This document shows, one piece after another, positions 7,089-12,531 of a stretch of DNA of 12,531 nt. The notes under the pieces are model-generated. The model saw only the letters and a list, made by a program, of their open reading frames with translations. It had not been told where the DNA came from and made no database searches. A program made the translations under genes and the position numbers. The DNA is from an uncultured Collinsella sp. (lineage in GTDB: Bacteria > Actinomycetota > Coriobacteriia > Coriobacteriales > Coriobacteriaceae): positions 1 to 12,531 of the forward strand of contig CAAEDE010000071.1 of NCBI GenBank assembly GCA_900754525.1, written 5' to 3'. Within the stretch, counting starts at the first letter, position 1, and every line of letters begins with the position of its first letter.

Positions 7089-7218
7089 TGCTTCTCCAGT
7101 CGGTTTTACATCGTTTGTTTTTGCGTTCTAGCATACACTACCTGCCTGACTGATAAATCAGCCGTTTATCGGACGATATCGACCGTTCACCTGTAAATCC
7201 TTGTTGCTCTTCCAAAAA

Positions 7219-7234
7219 TGTCTTACGTTGTCAT
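7219..7234. promoter_or_regulatory. Half-operator upstream of module B operon
   Basis: The right half GTTGTCAT (7227-7234) is identical to that of the full operator, and the two centres are 23 bp apart. The left half (TGTCTTAC) does not match. Possibly a weak auxiliary site bound cooperatively with the palindrome at 7238-7261. Confidence 0.45.
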
Positions 7235-7237
7235 TAA

Positions 7238-7261
7238 CGAAATGACAACGTTGTCATTTCG
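7238..7261. promoter_or_regulatory. Operator of module B: 24-bp perfect palindrome
   Basis: A perfect palindrome spans 7238-7261; its central 20 bases are AAATGACAACGTTGTCATTT (7240-7259). It is centred on CG, as is usual for LacI-family operators, and sits about 100 bases before the EIICB start in the divergent region. Core half-site ATGACAAC differs from the module A half-site ATGAGCAC at two positions. Binding by the adjacent regulator is inferred. I see no convincing -35/-10 pair for the rightward promoter, and nothing else in 7262-7350 beyond the ribosome-binding site before 7363. Confidence 0.75.
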
Positions 7262-7362
7262 CAATGCCTTCCTTAAGCAGGAAGGTTTCCGGGCAATCCT
7301 GACCATCCATCGACGACCAGTTCCATCCACATGCATCGCGCATCAAGTAGCAAAGGAGCTTT

Positions 7363-9141
7363 ATGGACGCCATCGTAAAGATGCTCGAAAAGCATCAGCC
7401 GTTCTTTGAGAAGATCTCGAGGAACATCTACCTCCAGGCTATTAAGGACGGATTCCTTGGGTGCATGCCCATCGTCCTCACCTCTTCGATCTTTCTGCTG
7501 ATCGCCACGCTTCCCGGCGTGGTCGGCATCACGCTGCCCCAGCCGCTCATCGACTGGTGCAACAAGCTGTACAACTTCACCATGGGTGTCATGGGCATCA
7601 TGGTTGCCGGCACCACTGCCAAGAACTTCACGGCATCCATGAACCGTCGCATGCCCGCCGGCAAGGTGCTCAACGACGGCTCCACCATGGTGGCCGCCCA
7701 GTGCAGCATGCTGCTGCTCGCTGTTACGCAGTTCACCACCAAGTTCAACGGCTCCGAGCTTTCGGTCTTCGATTGCACCAGCATGGGCACGCGCGGTCTG
7801 TTCTCGGCCTATATCGCCGCGTTCATCACCGTGTGGGTCTACAAATTCTGTGTCTCGCGCGATCTGACCATTAAGCTGCCCAAGGAGGTCCCGGGCGCCA
7901 TCGCTCAGAACTTCCGCGACATCATCCCCTTCGGTGGCGCCGTCATCATCTGCGGCATCATCGATGTCGTCGTGCGCAACCTCATGGGCGTTCCGTTCTC
8001 CGAGCTGCTCATCAAGCTGCTCTCCCCGCTGTTCACTGCGGCAGAGACCTACCCCGGACTCATCCTTATTCAGGCGGCCACCGCGTTCTTCTGGTTCATC
8101 GGTGTCCACGGTCCTTCGATCGTCCAGCCGGGCATCGACCCCATCCGTCTTGCCAACCAGGCCGAGAACCTGCAGGTTCTGCTGGCCGGTGGTCACCCCG
8201 CCCACTCCCTCACCTTTAACATGTCGCTCGTGGGTGAGTTCGGCGGCACCGGCGCCACGTTCATCGTGCCGCTTCTGCTGATTCTCTTTATGAAGTCCAA
8301 GCAGCTCAAAGCCGTCGGTAAGGCCTCGATTGTTCCTGTTGCCTTCGCCGTCAACGAACCGCTGCTCTTTGGCGCTCCGATGATCCTTAACCCCTACATG
8401 CTCATCCCCTTTGTTGCCGCCGGCTGCGTCAATGTGAGTGTTGCCAAGTTCTTTATCGATAACGTGGGCATGAACGGCTTCTCCTTCGTGGTGCCCTGGG
8501 CCACCCCCGCCCCCATCGGCATTTTCATCACCACGAACTTCCAGCTTATCGCCCTGGTATTTGTCGCGATCATCATCTTGCTGGACGCCATCATCTACCT
8601 GCCGTTCTTGAAGGCATACGATAAGCTGCTCTGCGACCAGGAGGCCGAGCGCGCCGCCGAGCTGGGTCTCGAGTCCGATGGTACCGCTTCCATCGCCGCC
8701 AACGCCCCTGCGCCCGCTGTCGAGCAGGCTACCGCTTCCGTCGAGCCGACCGCCGCTGCCGCCGACAGCAAGCCTGTCGCCGATCAGCCCGAGCCCGCTG
8801 CCGACGTATCCGCTAAGAAGGACGTCGATGGCCTGAAGGTCCTCGTCCTGTGCGCCGGCGCCGGCACCTCTGCCATGCTTGCCAACGCCATCAAGGAAGG
8901 TGCCGCACAGACCGGAGAGAACATCGCTTCCTCCGCAGGCGCCTATGGCCAGCACACTGCCATCATGGATCAGTACGACGCCATCGTGCTCGCCCCGCAG
9001 GTTCGTAGTTACTACAACGACATGAAGGCCGACACCGATCGTCTGGGCATTAAGCTGCTCGCTCCCCGCGGGAAGGAATATATCGACCTTACTCGCGATC
9101 CCGCCGGCGCCATCAAGTGGCTCCGCGAGAACCTCGACTAG
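7363..9141 (+). CDS. lacE: PTS lactose-type permease EIICB, module B
   Basis: This 592-residue paralogue of the EIICB at 4060-5820 has the same C-B domain order. The EIIC part holds His249 in GVHGPSIV and Glu332 in AVNEPLLF, the substrate and catalytic positions known from ChbC. The EIIB part carries the phosphorylated Cys497 in VLVLCAGAGTSAML. The Ala/Pro/Glu-rich linker (about 435-485) differs strongly from that of the module A protein, whereas both flanking domains align closely. AAGGAG lies 4 bases before the ATG. It is the first gene of the module B operon, with lacG copy 3 75 bases downstream beyond a hairpin. Control is presumably by the palindrome at 7238-7261. It needs a IIA(Lac) protein encoded elsewhere. 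Confidence 0.94.
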   Translation: MDAIVKMLEKHQPFFEKISRNIYLQAIKDGFLGCMPIVLTSSIFLLIATLPGVVGITLPQPLIDWCNKLYNFTMGVMGIMVAGTTAKNFTASMNRRMPAGKVLNDGSTMVAAQCSMLLLAVTQFTTKFNGSELSVFDCTSMGTRGLFSAYIAAFITVWVYKFCVSRDLTIKLPKEVPGAIAQNFRDIIPFGGAVIICGIIDVVVRNLMGVPFSELLIKLLSPLFTAAETYPGLILIQAATAFFWFIGVHGPSIVQPGIDPIRLANQAENLQVLLAGGHPAHSLTFNMSLVGEFGGTGATFIVPLLLILFMKSKQLKAVGKASIVPVAFAVNEPLLFGAPMILNPYMLIPFVAAGCVNVSVAKFFIDNVGMNGFSFVVPWATPAPIGIFITTNFQLIALVFVAIIILLDAIIYLPFLKAYDKLLCDQEAERAAELGLESDGTASIAANAPAPAVEQATASVEPTAAAADSKPVADQPEPAADVSAKKDVDGLKVLVLCAGAGTSAMLANAIKEGAAQTGENIASSAGAYGQHTAIMDQYDAIVLAPQVRSYYNDMKADTDRLGIKLLAPRGKEYIDLTRDPAGAIKWLRENLD

Positions 9142-9155
9142 TTCCTCCCTCTGTT

Positions 9156-9182
9156 GGTGCCCAGACCCCCAGTTTGGGCACC
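9156..9182 (+). other. Intercistronic hairpin between EIICB and lacG
   Basis: GGTGCCCA (9156-9163) pairs perfectly with TGGGCACC (9175-9182) across an 11-base loop. It is followed by TCTCCC rather than a T run, so it is unlikely to terminate efficiently. It lies 14 bases after the EIICB stop and 34 bases before the lacG ATG. A role in mRNA stability or partial attenuation is possible. Confidence 0.55.
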
Positions 9183-9216
9183 TCTCCCTATTCGTATCCC
9201 ACAGAAAGGATGACTC

Positions 9217-10638
9217 ATGACCAACCCCATGCAGTTCCCCGACGGCTTTGTATTTGGCGGCGCCACCGCCGCTTACCAGGTTGAGGGCGAGACCCGCACG
9301 CACGGCAAGGGCAAAGTACCCTGGGACGATTTCCTGGCAGCTCAGGGTCGCTTCTCCCCCGATCCCGCAAGCGACTTCTACAACAAGTACCCGGTCGATA
9401 TCGACCTGTGCCAGCGCTTCGGCATCAACGGTATCCGCGTCTCCATCGCTTGGAGCCGCATCTTCCCCAACGGCACTGGCGAGATCAGCCCCGAGGGTGT
9501 TGCCTTCTATCACGAGCTTTTTGCCACCTGCAATAAAGCCGGCGTTATCCCCTATGTCACGCTCGATCACTTCGATACGCCCGAGGCCTTTTACCAGAAC
9601 GGCGGCGAGGGTTTCCTGACGCGCACGACGATCGACGCCTTTGTCGAGTACGCCAAGTTCTGCTTTGCCGAATTCACCGAGGTCAAGCACTGGTTCACGT
9701 TTAACGAGATTCCCGCGACCGCCGAGGGTAGCTTTATCGTTGGCAACTGGCCGCACGGCGAGAAGTATCGCCTGGACAAGGCTTTCCAGCTCATGCACAA
9801 CATGATGGTGGCCCACGCCAAGGCCGTCGTCGCCTTCCATGAGGGCGGCTTTGAGGGCGAGATCGGCATTGTCCAGAACCTGGAGCCCAAGTATCCCCTC
9901 GACCCCAACAATGCCGCCGACTGCGAAGCAGCTCGCATGGCCGACGTCATCAACAACCGCTGGGTACTCGACGCCACCTTCCGCGGCCACTATGCAGCCG
10001 ACACCATGGAGGCCGCGACCAAGCTGGCCCATATCGCCGGCGGCGAGCTCGACGTCCGCGACGAGGACATCGCCGCGCTGACCGCCGCGCTCCCCTACAA
10101 CGATTGCCTGGGCGTCAACACCTACAAGTGCCAGTTCCTGCGTGCCGCCGAGGGCGAAAACGACATCAACCACAATGGCACCGGCGACAAGGGCTCCTCG
10201 CGTTGGTTCCTCAAGGGCGTGGGCGAGTCATGCGTGCGCGAAGGCGTTCCCACCACCGATTGGGACTGGATTATCTATCCCGAGGGCCTGTACGATCTGC
10301 TGCTCCGCATTAAGAACGATTACCCCAACTACAAGAAGATCTACATCACCGAGAACGGCATGGGCTATAAGGACGACTTCGAGGACGGCTTTATCGACGA
10401 CGCTCCTCGCATCGACTACATGCGTCAGCATCTCGCGTGGATCCTCAAGGCAATCGACGGCGGCGTGAACGTCGACGGCTACTTTGTGTGGTCGCTGCAG
10501 GACCAGTTCTCCTGGACCAACGGCTATAACAAGCGCTACGGCCTGTTCTACATCGACTTTGAGACCCAGAAGCGCTATCCCAAGGCGAGCGCGTACTGGT
10601 ACAAGAACGTCTCGGAGACCGGCCTGCTCATGGCCTAG
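9217..10638 (+). CDS. lacG: 6-phospho-beta-galactosidase (lacG copy 3)
   Basis: This 473-residue family 1 glycosidase closely follows Lactococcus/Staphylococcus LacG in length and motif spacing. The N-terminal signature is FVFGGATAAYQVEGE. The acid/base is Glu164 (TFNEIPA) and the nucleophile Glu379 (YITENGMGYKD), 215 residues apart as in LacG (160 and 375). The 6-phosphate site is Ser432, Lys439 and Tyr441 in FSWTNGYNKRYG, and Trp433 is the residue that favours galactose over glucose. The segments TDWDWIIYPEGLYD and KRYPKASAYWYK are also LacG-like. AGAAAGGA precedes the ATG by 7 bases. It is the second gene of the module B operon, behind EIICB copy 2, and a terminator follows. It would release galactose 6-phosphate and an aglycone such as glucose. 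The tagatose-6-phosphate genes that usually continue this pathway are not in the window. Confidence 0.96.
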   Translation: MTNPMQFPDGFVFGGATAAYQVEGETRTHGKGKVPWDDFLAAQGRFSPDPASDFYNKYPVDIDLCQRFGINGIRVSIAWSRIFPNGTGEISPEGVAFYHELFATCNKAGVIPYVTLDHFDTPEAFYQNGGEGFLTRTTIDAFVEYAKFCFAEFTEVKHWFTFNEIPATAEGSFIVGNWPHGEKYRLDKAFQLMHNMMVAHAKAVVAFHEGGFEGEIGIVQNLEPKYPLDPNNAADCEAARMADVINNRWVLDATFRGHYAADTMEAATKLAHIAGGELDVRDEDIAALTAALPYNDCLGVNTYKCQFLRAAEGENDINHNGTGDKGSSRWFLKGVGESCVREGVPTTDWDWIIYPEGLYDLLLRIKNDYPNYKKIYITENGMGYKDDFEDGFIDDAPRIDYMRQHLAWILKAIDGGVNVDGYFVWSLQDQFSWTNGYNKRYGLFYIDFETQKRYPKASAYWYKNVSETGLLMA

Positions 10639-10660
10639 TTTCAGCCACATACCCCTTGTC

Positions 10661-10709
10661 GGCCGCATGCGAATCCCCCACGGGTTCACATGCGGCCTTT
10701 TTTGTTTTT
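10661..10709 (+). terminator. Rho-independent terminator of module B operon
   Basis: GGCCGCATG (10661-10669) pairs perfectly with CATGCGGCC (10689-10697), with possible inner GAA/CCC to GGG/TTC pairing, followed by TTTTTTGTTTTT (10698-10709). It lies 22 bases after the lacG stop. In the remainder of the 10639-11005 gap are repeat copy 3 and the fic control region. Nothing else is recognisable in 10871-10922. Confidence 0.92.
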
Positions 10710-10725
10710 GGTGAGCCCGAGCGGA

Positions 10726-10870
10726 TCATTCGTCTCGATCTGTAACATCTAGCAGGGATTTTCGGCCCCAGCTGTTACTGATCGAGACAAACAGAACGCC
10801 CGAGCAGAAATGTCTAAATCTGTAACACGTAGCCCACTTTCGACCGTCTACCTGTTACAGATCAAGACAA
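10726..10870. repeat. Two-hairpin intergenic repeat, copy 3 (degenerate right end)
   Basis: This has the same plan as copies 1 and 2. Hairpin A has arms 10728-10747 and 10773-10792, with three mismatches and a more diverged loop (CAGGGATTTTCGGCCC). Hairpin B has arms 10811-10827 and 10853-10869 with two mismatches, and a loop nearly identical to copy 1. The right end keeps GACAA but then reads TAAG where the other copies have ACGG. This is the only copy not followed by a leftward regulator stop codon; the A/T-rich fic control region follows instead. Confidence 0.82.
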
Positions 10871-10922
10871 TAAGATAGTCAAATCCAAACTTTCCAAGCA
10901 GTTATGAAGCATGGTTTCTAGT

Positions 10923-10997
10923 TTTCGGTATCACGAACATACTTTCGGTATCATTTAATGGTATTATGATATCGAAAGTATGTTCGTGATACCGAAA
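10923..10997 (+). promoter_or_regulatory. fic control region: nested 32-bp inverted repeat with promoter
   Basis: Arms 10923-10954 and 10966-10997 are reverse complements with one mismatch (a G-U pair in RNA), separated by only 11 bases. Each arm contains two TTTCGGTATCA-type units 20 bp apart: 10923-10933 and 10943-10953, and inverted at 10967-10977 and 10987-10997. TATGAT (10965-10970) is a good -10 candidate inside the array, with TTTCGG (10943-10948) a weak -35 at 16 bp. The right arm abuts the ribosome-binding site AAAGGAG (10995-11001). The array most likely binds a regulator, possibly the C-terminal winged-helix domain of the Fic protein itself. Confidence 0.72.
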
Positions 10998-11005
10998 GGA
11001 GCCAC

Positions 11006-12238
11006 ATGCGCCAGTTCGATTACGCCACAGTCCCAGCGGAACTCGAAGCAACTCCAATCACCAACCTCCTCCTCTCGATACGCGAGCATAAAGGCCGTCA
11101 GCTTGCTCTGAGTCAAGTCAAACCCGAGCTCCTATCGTCCCTTATGGAAGAGGCTAAGATCCAAAGCACCCGATCCTCCAACGGACTTGAAGGAATTTTT
11201 ACCACCCAAAAAAGACTCAAAGCGATCATGGCGTATTCCGCCAAGCCAAGCTCCCGCGCAGAGGAAGAAATCGCTGGATACCGAGATGTGTTGTCGCTTA
11301 TTCACGAGCAACACGATTCCATTCCCGTAACGCCATCGGTCATTCTGCAGTTGCATCGTGACCTCATGGCGCACACGGCAATCTCGTATGGAGGCCATTG
11401 GAAAGACAGCGATAACGAAATCGTCTCCATTGACGATCAAGGTAATCGATTTGTGCGCTTTAGGCCCCCTTCGGCTCTAGCAACCCCGGGACTTATTAAA
11501 GAAGCCTGCCAGTCCCTCAACGATGCTTTATCTCGCCAAGTTTGCGATCCCCTCCTTATATCGCTCCGCTTTATCTTCGATTTTGTCAGCATTCATCCCT
11601 TCAACGATGGCAATGGCAGGATGAGTCGGCTCCTTACAACGCTGCTGCTCGAAAAGACTGGATACGACGTTGCGCGTTACATCAGCATCGAACGACTTAT
11701 TGAAGACAACAAAGCGCTTTACTACAACGCCCTCGCTGCAAGCTCCACCGGATGGAATGAAAATCAAAACACCGAAGCACCCTTTATCCATTTCATGCTC
11801 GGAACAACCCTGGCCGCCTACCGACAGCTCGAACAGCGTACCTTAATTGAATCAAGCACTCGTCCCATGTCGAAGCAAGCGCGCATCGCCGTTCTATTTC
11901 AACAGAGACCCGGCGTCATTAAGAAATCAGACATCCGATCCAACTGCCCCGATATCAGCGAGGTTACCGTTAAACGAACCCTCAGTCAGCTTGTTAGTTG
12001 CAGCGCAATCGAAAAAACAGGGGCGGGTCGTTCGACGGGCTACATACTCAAAGACGTCCATGCTCTAGAACTATTCTTGCAATCCACAATACCCGATAGC
12101 GAGGCCGCAATAACAAAAGAGGCTCCAAAGGATAAGCTCCTTGAACGTGTAAGCCACGCCGAGGATGAAAGCAGAGAGGGGCTCTATGAAGACTACGATT
12201 CATTCTCAAGGGACATAAAGACGAAATACGGAGTCTAG
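11006..12238 (+). CDS. fic: Fic-domain protein (putative AMP-transferase) with C-terminal winged helix
   Basis: This 410-residue protein has an N-terminal Fic_N region (about 1-100), then the Fic core with motif HPFNDGNGRMSR (197-208). That fits HxFx(D/E)GNGRxxR, where the His is catalytic in transferring AMP from ATP to a hydroxyl of a target protein. The inhibitory motif (S/T)xxxE(G/N) is present N-terminally as Ser58...Glu62-Gly63, which places it in class II Fic proteins that inhibit themselves and need no separate antitoxin. Residues about 290-350 look like a winged helix (KSDIRSNCPDISEVTVKRTLSQL), followed by an acidic tail. AAAGGAG lies 4 bases before the ATG. Base use is visibly more A/T-rich than in the lac genes, suggesting separate acquisition. 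The target protein is unknown. No terminator is seen in the 48 bases before the facing DeoR-type gene. Confidence 0.93.
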   Translation: MRQFDYATVPAELEATPITNLLLSIREHKGRQLALSQVKPELLSSLMEEAKIQSTRSSNGLEGIFTTQKRLKAIMAYSAKPSSRAEEEIAGYRDVLSLIHEQHDSIPVTPSVILQLHRDLMAHTAISYGGHWKDSDNEIVSIDDQGNRFVRFRPPSALATPGLIKEACQSLNDALSRQVCDPLLISLRFIFDFVSIHPFNDGNGRMSRLLTTLLLEKTGYDVARYISIERLIEDNKALYYNALAASSTGWNENQNTEAPFIHFMLGTTLAAYRQLEQRTLIESSTRPMSKQARIAVLFQQRPGVIKKSDIRSNCPDISEVTVKRTLSQLVSCSAIEKTGAGRSTGYILKDVHALELFLQSTIPDSEAAITKEAPKDKLLERVSHAEDESREGLYEDYDSFSRDIKTKYGV

Positions 12239-12286
12239 TCATATCCCAGAATAGCCTCATCCTTGTTGCCCAAAATTATTTGCGTG

Positions 12287-12531
12287 TCATTGTGAAGCGA
12301 TAATCCCCGCGCCGGCAGGGGGGCAGAAGTATCGCCTGCCGATCTTGCTGGAGTCGGCGATCAGATAGCGCGAGTCGGCCTTGCTAAAGGCAAGCTGCTG
12401 GATGCGGCCCTCTTCCATGTTGGACGTGGACACGTCGCTGTCCAAGATGCCGTTTGCGCCGATAAAGGCTGCGTCGATCCCCAGTGCGCGCAAGGTGTCC
12501 TCGGCCGTGGGGCCCACAAAGGCGGCAGTGC
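12287..12531 (-). CDS. DeoR-family transcriptional regulator, C-terminal part (5' end outside window)
   Basis: About 81 residues are visible, entering from the right edge of the window. They match the sugar-phosphate-sensing C-terminal domain of DeoR-family repressors: FVGPTAEDTLRALGIDAAFIGANGI, then STSNMEEGRIQQLAFSKADSRYLIADSSKIGRRYF. This corresponds to the family pattern VGP-AE-TL, D-AF-G-NGI, T-N-EE, and ADSSK-G. The DNA-binding half is outside the window. The protein stops 11 codons after GRRYF, whereas family members usually continue about 20 residues with a segment ending near ITD. The unusual tail follows a run of six Gs on the plus strand (CAGGGGGGCAG, within 12316-12326). A frameshift or replacement of the 3' end is therefore possible. 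The target operon cannot be told from the window. Confidence 0.82.
   Translation of the reverse strand, partial: TAAFVGPTAEDTLRALGIDAAFIGANGILDSDVSTSNMEEGRIQQLAFSKADSRYLIADSSKIGRRYFCPPAGAGIIASQ

Noticed and set aside
7273..10173. A 966-codon open frame on the minus strand across EIICB copy 2 and lacG copy 3.
   Set aside because: Same antisense effect of codon bias. It spans two well-supported genes on the plus strand and has a similarly biased, domain-free translation.
11006..12238. fic as the toxin of a two-gene toxin-antitoxin pair.
   Set aside because: There is no small antitoxin gene beside it, and the inhibitory Ser58...Glu62-Gly63 motif is built into its own N-terminus, as in class II Fic proteins.
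10876..12241. TAGTCA at 10876-10881 and 12236-12241 as a target-site duplication around fic.
   Set aside because: It is only six bases, one copy includes the fic stop codon, and the positions do not coincide with the repeat or DeoR boundaries; chance is a sufficient explanation.

Overview
The window looks like the chromosome of a G+C-rich gut actinobacterium. A member of the Coriobacteriia such as Collinsella is my best guess, judged from codon choice (GCC, GAC and CTG dominate) and gene content; no rRNA or other marker is present to prove it. The content is a tandem array of lactose-type phosphotransferase (PTS) modules, followed by a more A/T-rich Fic gene and the end of a DeoR-family regulator.

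Layout. Bases 1-794 hold the 3' end of a 6-phospho-beta-galactosidase (lacG copy 1), then a terminator and copy 1 of an approximately 150-bp repeat (904-1053). Module A is a leftward LacI-family regulator (2099-1062) divergent from lacG copy 2 (2435-3883) and a lactose-type EIICB permease (4060-5820), then a terminator and repeat copy 2 (5914-6061). Module B is a second leftward LacI-family regulator (7088-6078) divergent from EIICB copy 2 (7363-9141) and lacG copy 3 (9217-10638), then a terminator and repeat copy 3 (10726-10870). Gene order inside the operon is reversed between modules (G-E in A, E-G in B). A Fic AMP-transferase-type gene (11006-12238) follows, preceded by a large nested inverted repeat. 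Last comes the C-terminal part of a leftward DeoR-family regulator (12531-12287).

How the genes work together. Each EIICB would import and phosphorylate a beta-galactoside. The neighbouring family-1 glycosidase would then split the 6-phosphogalactoside inside the cell. The divergent LacI-family protein would repress the operon until inducer appears. The IIA(Lac) subunit, EI, HPr and the tagatose-6-phosphate genes are not in the window and must be supplied from elsewhere.

Most notable signals. (1) A three-copy, two-hairpin repeat follows the terminator of every lac operon; in modules A and B it lies 8-16 bases from the stop codon of the facing regulator. (2) Two sets of operators share one frame, ATGAnnAC and its mirror, and differ by two bases per half-site, paralleling different recognition-helix residues in the two regulators. 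(3) Four copies of TTTCGGTATCA, nested as an inverted repeat, surround the fic promoter. (4) The repeat, the Fic gene and the shortened DeoR tail suggest that fic was inserted between repeat copy 3 and the DeoR gene.
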